Below are positions 1-6,149 of a stretch of DNA of 10,911 bases, one piece after another (position 1 is the first letter of the stretch; each line of letters opens with the position of its first letter). This DNA comes from Anaerolineae bacterium (GTDB lineage Bacteria; Chloroflexota; Anaerolineae; Promineifilales; Promineifilaceae). A model generated the notes under the pieces. That model was not told the DNA's origin. It was given only the letters and a program-made list of their open reading frames with translations, and ran no database searches. The position numbers were made by a program, and so were the translations under genes. The stretch spans positions 1-10,911 of the forward strand of contig JANQSK010000206.1 of assembly GCA_028284105.1 (NCBI GenBank), given 5' to 3'.

Positions 1-537
1 GTGTCCAGCTACAATCACCAATTCTGGGAAATCAAGCGCAACCCGATCGAGGTAAATCGGTCTGCCCACTTCTGAAGACATGAGCGGGCCTGTATGCCCT
101 ATTTGGGTACAAAACGGAATGCCTAACTCGCAGCAGGTGGCGTAAATTGGATAGAATAAGCGATCAGTTGGAGGCAGTTCCCACAGCCAAGGCAACACGC
201 GAATCCCTTTAAACCCAAGGTCGTTAACGCAGCGCTTAATTTCAGCAACGGCCTGCATCGGTTTGCTGATGTCCACCGAGCCAACCCCTACAAGTCTGTC
301 TGGATACTGGCTCACAAAGCCAGCTACTTCATCATTGGAAATCATCACATTGCGTGGGGCGACCCATGCTGAAATCAAGGTTTTATTGACGTTCGCCTCA
401 TCCATCGTTTGAATGGTGGCTTGAACTGGAAGCTCCTCAGTTGGCGTTTCCGTCCGATTCCAACGCCGAAGCGAATCAAACATTTCATCCTGTGAATGTC
501 GTAAAGTAGGGTGTTGCGCCCAAGCATCAATAATCAT
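1..537 (-). CDS. Amidohydrolase-family (PF04909-type) metal-dependent hydrolase, C-terminal part beyond window
   Basis: I translated the minus strand by hand from ATG at 537. It gives 179 codons running off the window edge with no stop. The start MIIDAWAQHP, the segment LGFKGIRVLP (about residues 128-137) followed by a Trp-rich stretch, then IPFCTQIGHTGP (140-151 of the next strand region) and LDFPELVIVAGH at the edge, are the successive barrel strands of the amidohydrolase-related TIM-barrel family, including the GH histidine that precedes the C-terminal metal Asp. The usual N-terminal H-x-H is replaced by W-A-Q-H. These enzymes hydrolyse or decarboxylate small acids; the substrate cannot be told. 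ATG 537 is preferred because AGGTGG (543-548) sits five bases upstream. An in-frame ATG at 558 would add MEVKVAH but overlaps the GGAGGT. The gene is last in the minus-strand set, after a 130-base spacer. About half the family length (roughly 280-350 aa) is visible. Confidence 0.82.
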   Translation of the reverse strand, partial: MIIDAWAQHPTLRHSQDEMFDSLRRWNRTETPTEELPVQATIQTMDEANVNKTLISAWVAPRNVMISNDEVAGFVSQYPDRLVGVGSVDISKPMQAVAEIKRCVNDLGFKGIRVLPWLWELPPTDRLFYPIYATCCELGIPFCTQIGHTGPLMSSEVGRPIYLDRVALDFPELVIVAGH

Positions 538-672
538 ATGAGCCACCTTGACCTCCATATCCTGTGAATAATTTTCGTGTCAAGGTTTTACCAAAACTCA
601 GCTAACTAAACTAGACTAGATTTTTAATTCATGATTTCATCTCAAGTGAAGAATTAGTGGAGGGGATGTGAC

Positions 673-1245
673 CTAACCTCTTTGAGTCGTAGGGCGGCGC
701 GGTGGCGCGACTGGTGCGGAAAAAACTGAGATGTTGAATCGTTTGAAGATAAACATGAGCATTAACATGAGTCCAAATGGGACAGCAATCGTAAGTGCCT
801 GCACCATAGGGGATGAGGGTTTTGGTGGTGTGTAGGGCGTCACATCAACCGTTAAAGCCCCACGGCCGTTTTCTCCCTCCGCCATAATCTCTACCTGCCA
901 TACCCCATGACCCAACGGAAGCTGCGCCAAATAATGTTCGTCGTGATGTTGAATAAGCGTCGTTTGGAATGTTTGGCCCGTTTGGAGCGCGATGGCTTTT
1001 AAGGTAACGGTATCCGATTGAATGATTTGACCGTTAGATGACTGTAACAAGACGGCGACTTCAGTAAATTCGGCCGTGGCGTATTGGGAAATGGTCATCA
1101 CAAAGGGGCCGCTTGGTTGCTGGTCGGCTAATGTTTTGATGAGCTCAGGTGGTGCATCAGCGGCGTGGGCGTGAATGGTTGTTGGGGTGAGTAATATGAG
1201 CGTGAGGAGGAATACGGCCGTTTGCCAAACAAAATGTTTCTTCAT
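673..1245 (-). CDS. Secreted, C-terminally anchored YtkA/FixH-like domain protein
   Basis: 190 aa. Residues 1-28 are a signal peptide (KK, a hydrophobic core, then an AHA|AD cleavage-like site). Residues 35-135 are a predicted all-beta extracytoplasmic domain ending in HYLAQLPLGHGVWQVEI and a strand that closes with TVDV. This is the pattern I associate with YtkA/FixH/CopC-like domains, in which a Tyr, a G-x-W and a terminal V-x-V strand recur. A Pro-rich spacer (about 137-146) leads to one membrane helix (149-168) and a short basic, Pro-rich tail predicted to be cytoplasmic. His residues cluster at 100, 101, 104 and 113 and could bind metal, which is inference. The start is placed at ATG 1245, with AAGGAG eleven bases upstream. 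A GTG at 1257 would extend it by four residues but overlaps that ribosome site. It follows a lipoprotein of similar layout on the same strand. Confidence 0.7.
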   Translation of the reverse strand: MKKHFVWQTAVFLLTLILLTPTTIHAHAADAPPELIKTLADQQPSGPFVMTISQYATAEFTEVAVLLQSSNGQIIQSDTVTLKAIALQTGQTFQTTLIQHHDEHYLAQLPLGHGVWQVEIMAEGENGRGALTVDVTPYTPPKPSSPMVQALTIAVPFGLMLMLMFIFKRFNISVFSAPVAPPRRPTTQRG

Positions 1246-1292
1246 GAGGTGATGCACTCCTTATTTTCGAGTATTAAAAAAATTTCATTAAG

Positions 1293-1358
1293 ACCACGGA
1301 TTACACAGATTTCACGGATTTCTATTTCTTTATCCGTGGTATCTGTGTTTATCCGCGT
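1293..1358. repeat. Dispersed stem-loop repeat of the ACCACGGATTACACAGAT type
   Basis: The two arms, ACGGATTACACAGAT (1296-1310) and ATCTGTGTTTATCCG (1341-1355), pair with a one-base bulge. Inside them, CACGGAT (1313-1319) and ATCCGTG (1332-1338) pair as a second stem, so the unit is a nested hairpin. It starts one base after the stop codon of the lipoprotein gene on the minus strand and fills the spacer before the next gene. From memory, this CCACGGATTACACAG...ATCCGTG sequence is a very common non-coding repeat in bacterial genomes. It could also act as a terminator or mRNA 3' end, but no clear T-run follows either arm. Confidence 0.7.
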
Positions 1359-1359
1359 G

Positions 1360-2022
1360 CTATTTTTGTAAAGTTGGATAATCAGGCTTTCTGTGAGGTG
1401 TGGGTTGCATCAATTGCCCACCGCGCAGGCGGAGCAAGCCGAGGAAAATGGCAATCACAATAAATGGCAATGTAATATTGGTCAGCTCAAACGCGTTTGA
1501 TGAAGGAGGGCGCTGCGGGTAAACCTCGCTCGAGAAGGTCAACAACTCGGGTTCGGAACTGTCCGGTTTTTCGATTGTGGTTTCAAAATACCAGCCGCCG
1601 GATCGATCCCATTCAAAGCCATCAACGACGTAGGTCGTGCCGTCGTCAACGGCCGTTAATTCATACCGATAAATTCCCCCTTCCACCGTTGGGTCACAGC
1701 TGGCATACCAATCAATTTCTTCATCAACTGCTTGGCACATCACCATTGAAATGTTCAACCCTTTAACCCGTTCGCCAGTGACTTGGTCCGTCACATTGAG
1801 GTGGATATAAGCGGGTCGATTCATCAACACTTCCCCTTCTGCTGTCACAAACAGGGAATCAGATTGCATCTTGTAGCCAATCGTTTCTTCGGTGCTACCT
1901 AGCTGAACAACTTGGCTAAGCCGACCAAAGATGGTTAACGGTCTGCCAGCAACATCGGTCGGTTCTCCAACACAACTTGCAAGAAGTAAAAGGATAAATA
2001 GGGTCGTGGTTATTTTACGCAT
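1360..2022 (-). CDS. Lipoprotein with beta-rich extracellular domain and C-terminal membrane helix
   Basis: 220 aa. The N-terminus has a type II signal with lipobox L14-A15-S16-C17, so the mature protein should be lipid-anchored at Cys17. Residues 45-165 look like one or two immunoglobulin/YtkA-like beta domains: GGIYRYELTAVDDG (115-128) and SGGWYFETTIEKP (141-153) are the alternating strands. Cys96 and Cys109 could form a disulfide outside the membrane. A second membrane segment lies at about 182-198 and is followed by a basic C-terminal tail, so the protein is held at both ends, which is unusual for a lipoprotein. The layout (signal, beta domain, Pro-rich spacer, LT-x3-PF helix, short basic tail) matches the next gene downstream. 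AGGAGA at 2029-2034 lies six bases before the ATG. It is co-oriented with the polytopic gene 125 bases upstream. No specific function is recognised. Confidence 0.75.
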   Translation of the reverse strand: MRKITTTLFILLLLASCVGEPTDVAGRPLTIFGRLSQVVQLGSTEETIGYKMQSDSLFVTAEGEVLMNRPAYIHLNVTDQVTGERVKGLNISMVMCQAVDEEIDWYASCDPTVEGGIYRYELTAVDDGTTYVVDGFEWDRSGGWYFETTIEKPDSSEPELLTFSSEVYPQRPPSSNAFELTNITLPFIVIAIFLGLLRLRGGQLMQPTPHRKPDYPTLQK

Positions 2023-2040
2023 GATAGGTCTCCTGGAATT

Positions 2041-2152
2041 AGCTGTCAGCTATCAGCCGTCAGCTATTAGCTTTTGGTAGTTGGCAAAGTGGCAGAGTAA
2101 CAAGCAGCCTTGTCAAATGCCTCCCTCTACACTCTACACTCAATCCTCTAGC
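2041..2152. repeat. Heptanucleotide tandem repeats (two arrays)
   Basis: Five contiguous 7-base units run from 2041 to 2075: AGCTGTC, AGCTATC, AGCCGTC, AGCTATT, AGCTTTT. After a degenerate stretch of TGGCA-like words (2080-2100), a second array of four heptads runs from 2125 to 2152: CTCTACA, CTCTACA, CTCAATC, CTCTAGC. The last unit overlaps the stop codon of the polytopic membrane gene. Both arrays lie in the spacer between two co-oriented genes. The style resembles the STRR heptamer repeats of cyanobacteria; no function is claimed. Confidence 0.7.
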
Positions 2153-3239
2153 CGAGCTTTTTCTGCGGCGCTGGCATACTCATCAGGTAAGCGAGCAGGA
2201 CAGCAAGCGTGGTGGCTTGGGCAATGGAGCCGTAGAGGTTGTAGCCAGAGTAGTAAAAGGTGTTGAATCCTCCTTCAACCAGTGCAAAGGTGCTATATCC
2301 GATGACCCACAGGATGATGGTTCCCAAAAGAGCAAACGTGACGTATCGCATACGGCGGGTGGCGTCAGGGGTGAGCAAAGCGTAAAGCAGGTCGAGCATT
2401 AAGCCGAAGCCGCCAAACATGAGCCACGGCATTTGCCAATCTTGTAATAGGGTGAGGAAGAGGCCATAAAAGCCGAAAGCAACGGTGAAGCTGAAGCGAG
2501 GCAGTTTAAATTCACGTACCAGCCATAGGGCAAAGCCAAGCAAAACGGCCGTTTGTAAAAAGGTGCCGCTAATCCCCATTACCAAGCCATAAAAATCATT
2601 ATCTGGCCGATGCATTTGGAGCATCATCGGTTGAGTGCCGCCGAGTGGAAAGTAGATCATCAAGGGAATGTGGACACAAGCCATCATACAACCATACGCC
2701 AACATCATGGGCAAACTTTGTACAAAGGACGCCGGCTGTCCTGTCGCTGCAATTCGGGCACGAGTGGCCTGAACGGGCGCAAACAAAATTAAAAACCAGG
2801 TGATAAATAAGAGAAGATGTGTTGGACTGGTTAACGCTTCAACATCAGATTCAAAACCAAACAGGGCGTGACCGGTGAGGTCAATTACCCCAGCTATTGA
2901 AAACAAAATGGTTGCCAAAAGCCCGATGCCATACCCTTGTGGCAAAGCGATTCCCAATGGATAGCCAGCCCGCCAGTTGTTGAAAAGCAACCCACTGAGC
3001 AAAACGAGCAGCGCGCTCATTGAGCCATAAAAAAGCAGGTGATATTCATTAAAGATGGATTGGTCGGGGCCAAAGGTGAGGTGTGACCATACATCCATCA
3101 TAATCCCAACTGTGAGGAGTAAGCTAAGAGAGACATAAAGCCAGTCAAATGCCAGGGTGCTTAACGGCCGTTCACCAACGGTCTCCGCTCTGTTTCTAAT
3201 TTCGAATAATGTTGTGATGGGTTCAACCACGTGTGTCAT
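2148..3239 (-). CDS. Polytopic membrane protein with duplicated D-x3-H...H-LL-F motif
   Basis: 363 aa with about eight to nine hydrophobic segments (roughly 32-48, 66-84, 102-120, 140-156, 175-197, 216-240, 250-266, 270-290, 298-320, 334-353). The striking feature is an internal duplication. The first copy is D49-x3-H53-x2-F56-G57 followed by H67-L-L-F70. The second is D120-x3-H124-x2-F127-G128 followed by H141-L-L-L-F145. Each copy sits at the end of one helix and the start of the next, so four His and two Asp could face each other in the membrane, as for a metal or heme site; this is inference. The second copy (FESDVEALTSPTHLLLF) resembles, from memory, uncharacterised membrane proteins of Actinobacteria and Chloroflexota. 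GGAGGA (3244-3249) lies four bases before the ATG. It is first in the minus-strand set and divergent from the sensor kinase. Its role is not known; transporter, metal handling or signal partner are all possible. Confidence 0.78.
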   Translation of the reverse strand: MTHVVEPITTLFEIRNRAETVGERPLSTLAFDWLYVSLSLLLTVGIMMDVWSHLTFGPDQSIFNEYHLLFYGSMSALLVLLSGLLFNNWRAGYPLGIALPQGYGIGLLATILFSIAGVIDLTGHALFGFESDVEALTSPTHLLLFITWFLILFAPVQATRARIAATGQPASFVQSLPMMLAYGCMMACVHIPLMIYFPLGGTQPMMLQMHRPDNDFYGLVMGISGTFLQTAVLLGFALWLVREFKLPRFSFTVAFGFYGLFLTLLQDWQMPWLMFGGFGLMLDLLYALLTPDATRRMRYVTFALLGTIILWVIGYSTFALVEGGFNTFYYSGYNLYGSIAQATTLAVLLAYLMSMPAPQKKLG

Positions 3240-3255
3240 AAAATCCTCCGGTGTG

Positions 3256-3324
3256 ATGCTTGATTGGGAGATTAGGAGATTTAATCTCTCAGTCTCTCAA
3301 TCTCTCTTTTATCCAATTAAGCAT
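3256..3324. repeat. Imperfect palindrome in the divergent spacer
   Basis: The outer arms ATGCTTGATTGG (3256-3267) and CCAATTAAGCAT (3313-3324) pair at 11 of 12 positions with the last a G-T. Inside, a purine-rich arm (3262-3281) is complementary at 16 of 20 positions to the pyrimidine-rich arm 3283-3302, made of TCTCAGTC/TCTCAATC units. The two pairings share the GATTGG bases, so they are alternatives. It lies just upstream of the polytopic gene, and on the minus strand would fall in its leader or promoter. It may be a small mobile repeat or a regulatory structure. Confidence 0.5.
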
Positions 3325-3443
3325 TCCAAAAAGTCATGCCCACATCGTAAACATTCCCCGTTCAAAGCACATCCACCCAGCGACCATAACGCGACCCATT
3401 TCCAATATGACCATCGACCAACCGAAATAGGTCGCGCGACAGA

Positions 3444-3480
3444 TTGCCTTAGCCACTCGACTGGTGCTATGCTTGCCTTA
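3444..3480 (+). promoter_or_regulatory. Predicted sigma70-type promoter of the kinase operon, possibly giving a leaderless mRNA
   Basis: TTGCCT (3444-3449) is separated by 18 bases from TATGCT (3468-3473), which is preceded by the extended -10 dinucleotide TG (3465-3466). A start of transcription six to seven bases downstream of the -10 falls on or next to the A of the kinase ATG at 3480. No Shine-Dalgarno sequence precedes that ATG, and an in-frame stop at 3450-3452 leaves no alternative upstream start. Confidence 0.5.
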
Positions 3481-4685
3481 TGGAAATTAGAGGTCGTCCG
3501 GCAACCCACCCCTTTCGCATTGTTGCTACCGTGCTGTATATTTTTGTGTTCCTTATCAACTTTTACTATCGTGGCGTCGAGACGTCATTTGAGCCTACGA
3601 TGCTAAAAAACATCCTCCTTATTACAGGCATTGCTTCTCTAATTGGTTTCGAGTGGTGGGAACAAGCCCGTTTTGTAGAAAAACCGCCACTTCGTTATGC
3701 AATCATAAGCTTGGTGGTTCGAATGCTCCTGATTGAAATAGTTGGGTATAGCGATAACAGTGGGTTTTATCGCTTCTTCTACCTTTTTCCACCTGTGATT
3801 GCTTATCTGTATATTGGGCGACGAGCCAGTTATCTGTTTGGCGTCATTTGTTTTTGTTTACCAGTGCTGTGGGATCGGCTTACTTTTGGCCCTGCGTGGT
3901 GGACCGTTGGCGATAATATGGACGATACGATCTTAGTTTTTGCGGGCATGATATTTGCCGTTTTGATGGCGCGAACGGTGGTGATGCAGGAACAAAGCCA
4001 AAAAAGAACCGAGGCATTGTTGGATGAACTGCGTCTTTCACAGCGACAGGTGGCCACTCTCGCCACGGTAGATGAACGAAACCGGATCGCCCGCGATATT
4101 CATGACAGTGTGGGGCATCATTTAACGGCCGTAAATATCCAGCTCGAAAAAGCGATCACCTTCCAAGAGATCAATCCAGACGAAGCCCAGCAAGCGCTCA
4201 AAGATGCTAAGCGCTCTGCTCAATCCGCGCTCACAGACGTTCGTGAATCGGTCAGCACTTTGCGTGAAGAGGAACGGCCGTTTGAACTCACCCCAGCTCT
4301 TCATCAACTGATCAATGGCTTTGGCTCGCTCCCCACCAAGCTCCAAATCGAGGGGGATGAGACCCAAATCGCCAAATCTACCCTGATGGCGCTCTATCGT
4401 GTGGCTCAAGAAGGGCTGACTAATATTGAAAAACATGCCGAAGCCACCGAAGCGAGTCTCAAAGTCTCCCTTCAATCCCCAGATGCGACGCTTGTTTTGG
4501 AAGACAATGGCACGGGCATTGATCTTGATCTGCTCGAGGAAAAATCAAACAGTCGTGAAGCCCATTTTGGGCTTTCAGGATTACAAGAGCGGCTTGAACT
4601 GCTTGGTGGCACGCTGTCCATTCAACAAAAACAGCCCCAAGGTACCCAGCTGTCGGTGCGCATTCCAGCACGGGGGTTAGCATGA
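3480..4685 (+). CDS. Sensor histidine kinase, six-TM, HisKA_3/HATPase_c (DesK/LiaS-like)
   Basis: 401 aa. Six predicted membrane helices (about 13-30, 44-58, 73-90, 97-113, 117-131, 150-166) form an input region with almost no extracellular domain, the layout of DesK-like kinases that sense the membrane itself. A coiled linker (168-195) leads to the HisKA_3 dimerisation domain with ERNRIARDIHDSVGHHL (199-215); His208 is the expected phosphorylated residue. The ATPase domain has the N-box RVAQEGLTNIEKHA (307-320), the G1 box EDNGTG (341-346) and the G2 segment GLSGLQERLELLGG (364-377), so all catalytic motifs are intact. It passes phosphate to the regulator encoded directly downstream, with which it overlaps by ATGA. 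The signal is unknown. The divergent envelope proteins are plausible targets or partners. ATG 3480 is the only usable start before the first helix. Confidence 0.93.
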   Translation: MEIRGRPATHPFRIVATVLYIFVFLINFYYRGVETSFEPTMLKNILLITGIASLIGFEWWEQARFVEKPPLRYAIISLVVRMLLIEIVGYSDNSGFYRFFYLFPPVIAYLYIGRRASYLFGVICFCLPVLWDRLTFGPAWWTVGDNMDDTILVFAGMIFAVLMARTVVMQEQSQKRTEALLDELRLSQRQVATLATVDERNRIARDIHDSVGHHLTAVNIQLEKAITFQEINPDEAQQALKDAKRSAQSALTDVRESVSTLREEERPFELTPALHQLINGFGSLPTKLQIEGDETQIAKSTLMALYRVAQEGLTNIEKHAEATEASLKVSLQSPDATLVLEDNGTGIDLDLLEEKSNSREAHFGLSGLQERLELLGGTLSIQQKQPQGTQLSVRIPARGLA

Positions 4686-5338
4686 GCGAAACACCGATTC
4701 GAGTCATGATAGTGGATGATCAGCGCCTTATTCGTGAGGGGATTGCCTCGTTGCTTAGTATTCAGCCTGGGTTGGAGATTGTGGGAACGGCCGTGAACGG
4801 TCAAGATGCACTCGAAAAAGCTGACACCCTCAAACCAGATATCATCCTGATGGACATTCGCATGCCTGAAATGGACGGCATCGAAGCTACCCAGCTCATT
4901 CGCAAAAACAATAGTTGCCAAATCCTGATGCTCACCACCTTCAACGACGAAGAATATATCGTCAAAGCCCTCCAAGCGGGTGCGGCTGGCTACCTGCTCA
5001 AGGATCTCCCTGCTGCCGATCTAGCCCAAGCGATCCGCTTGGCCCACACAGGTATTTTTCAGCTTGACCCAAATGTGGCAGGCAAACTCGTTGGTGCACT
5101 CGGTAGCACGCCCAATTCACCCCCAACGACCCCCTCAATCGACAGCTACGATCTAAGCGCTCGTGAAATTGAAGTCCTCAAACTTCTTGCCAATGGTGCG
5201 ACCAATCGAGAGATTGCGAATGAATTGTTTATCAGTTTGGGAACGGTAAAAAACCACGTGTCGAATATTTTGGGACGTTTGGAGCTACGCGATCGCGTTC
5301 AAGCGGCTCTGTTTGCGCGTGATCACAACTTAGTGTGA
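4682..5338 (+). CDS. NarL/FixJ-family response regulator, LuxR-type HTH
   Basis: 218 aa, full length for the family. The receiver domain (6-122) has the acidic pair D12-D13, phosphoacceptor D58 in LMDIRMPEMDG, T85/T86 and K107, all in the expected places. A short Ser/Pro-rich linker (140-155) leads to a LuxR-type helix-turn-helix (158-215) with LSAREIEVLKLLANGATNREIA and the recognition helix region GTVKNHVSNIL (187-197). The ATG lies inside the kinase stop (ATGA), so translation is coupled; GGGGG at 4673-4677 may serve as ribosome site. Once phosphorylated by the kinase it should dimerise and bind promoters. The nearest candidate target is the 240-base divergent spacer upstream of the kinase. 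No promoter for this gene alone was seen. Confidence 0.95.
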   Translation: MSETPIRVMIVDDQRLIREGIASLLSIQPGLEIVGTAVNGQDALEKADTLKPDIILMDIRMPEMDGIEATQLIRKNNSCQILMLTTFNDEEYIVKALQAGAAGYLLKDLPAADLAQAIRLAHTGIFQLDPNVAGKLVGALGSTPNSPPTTPSIDSYDLSAREIEVLKLLANGATNREIANELFISLGTVKNHVSNILGRLELRDRVQAALFARDHNLV

Positions 5339-5373
5339 TTTTTTATTGAGCTTTCAATGCTAATTTAAAGAGA

Positions 5374-5400
5374 ATAATCCATTGCTGGACAATAGATTAT
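5374..5400. terminator. Possible bidirectional terminator between convergent genes
   Basis: ATAATCCATTG (5374-5384) pairs with CAATAGATTAT (5390-5400) at 10 of 11 positions around a CTGGA loop. CTTTGTT follows on the plus strand, and TCTCTTTAAATT follows on the minus strand. Its place between the regulator stop (5338) and the stop of the convergent gene (5416) fits. The stem is AT-rich and the T-runs are broken, so support is modest. Confidence 0.4.
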
Positions 5401-5415
5401 CTTTGTTGAGAAAAT

Positions 5416-6003
5416 TTAGCGAACCTTTTTCCAAATTGCCCATAAATCACAATAGGCATGAATTTCTTCGGGATAGAATTCTAAGAGGCGCGCTTGAATT
5501 TTAGAGGCTAACTCATAATTCTCAATGAGTCCAAATTCAGAAACATCACTGTTATTAAATGCCTTATCAAACCCACCACAATTATTTATTGAACTGATGC
5601 CACTGCCTTCCTCGATAAGATCATACCCACAAAAGGAAAAATCTGAATCGTTAAGCGCATCTTTGACATCAGCTTCTGGTTTAAATACGACGGCTAAAAT
5701 GTTTATATGATTAAACTGTTTCGTTCTCGAAATGAGATAGTTCAGGTCGCGAAAGTAATGGGTATGAAAATCTTGGCGAATATTGTATTGCCAATCTTCC
5801 TCTATTAAATATTCGATTGCAGATGGACAGAGCATATGATCCAGGGAGATTAGCTCCTTTAGTTGGGGAAGTTTGGCCCAGTTGACATAATCGCTCCACC
5901 GTTCTTGGTTGTGTGGACCAAATTGCTCAACTGCGATATACCAAAATTCTGTCATAGCTTGTAACCGGCACTGATCCCTAATTCTGTAAAATTCATCTAA
6001 CAA
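5416..6003 (-). CDS. Hypothetical protein, family not recognised
   Basis: 195 aa, soluble, no signal peptide or membrane segment. It is rich in aromatic and acidic residues. Recognisable blocks are TEFWYIAVEQFGPHNQERW (18-36), SFCGYDLIEEGSGISSINNC (123-142) and a C-terminal EFYPEEIHAYCDLWAIWKKV (175-194). Cys125, Cys142 and Cys185 might be conserved. The overall look (short, Trp/Tyr-rich, acidic, standing alone) recalls immunity-type or SMI1-like small proteins, but I cannot place it. The start is uncertain: TTG 6003 is directly preceded by an in-frame TAG, and the next start is ATG 5955 (residue 17). Neither has a Shine-Dalgarno. TTGAAA-18-TAAAAT (6040 down to 6011) is a candidate promoter only a few bases upstream of the TTG. 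The gene is AT-richer than the two-component genes and contains no ACGGCCGT. Confidence 0.7.
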   Translation of the reverse strand: MLDEFYRIRDQCRLQAMTEFWYIAVEQFGPHNQERWSDYVNWAKLPQLKELISLDHMLCPSAIEYLIEEDWQYNIRQDFHTHYFRDLNYLISRTKQFNHINILAVVFKPEADVKDALNDSDFSFCGYDLIEEGSGISSINNCGGFDKAFNNSDVSEFGLIENYELASKIQARLLEFYPEEIHAYCDLWAIWKKVR

Positions 6004-6058
6004 CTATTTGATTTTAGAGTATATGGGTATGTTTTTTCAAGACGCTAATTGATTCAGC

Positions 6059-6106
6059 AAACGGCCGTTTCCCAATTGAACACAAAACTAAGGAAAACGG
6101 CCGTTT
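6059..6106. repeat. Two 12-bp perfect palindromes AAACGGCCGTTT, 36 bp apart
   Basis: AAACGGCCGTTT occurs at 6059-6070 and again at 6095-6106, centre to centre 36 bases, in the spacer between two minus-strand genes. These are extended forms of the dispersed ACGGCCGT motif. The rest of the spacer (6004-6149) shows no gene. Confidence 0.85.
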
Positions 6107-6149
6107 CTATTACCTAATATGTTACCTTCACAATCCAACGTTCAGCAGA

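Noticed and set aside
555..583. TTGACA (583 to 578, minus strand) as a promoter of the amidohydrolase gene
   Set aside because: No acceptable -10 box is found 16-18 bases downstream, and the region there is the ribosome site.
3309..3509. 66-codon open frame on the minus strand in the divergent spacer
   Set aside because: No ribosome site, overlaps the kinase start and its predicted promoter, and the composition is not protein-like.
3157..3606. 149-codon open frame on the plus strand across the divergent spacer
   Set aside because: It overlaps the start of the polytopic gene and the first helix of the kinase, has low-complexity content and matches no family. Both overlapped genes have strong motifs.
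4122..4975. Minus-strand open frames opposite the kinase and regulator
   Set aside because: They lie opposite genes with complete catalytic motifs and are explained by codon complementarity.
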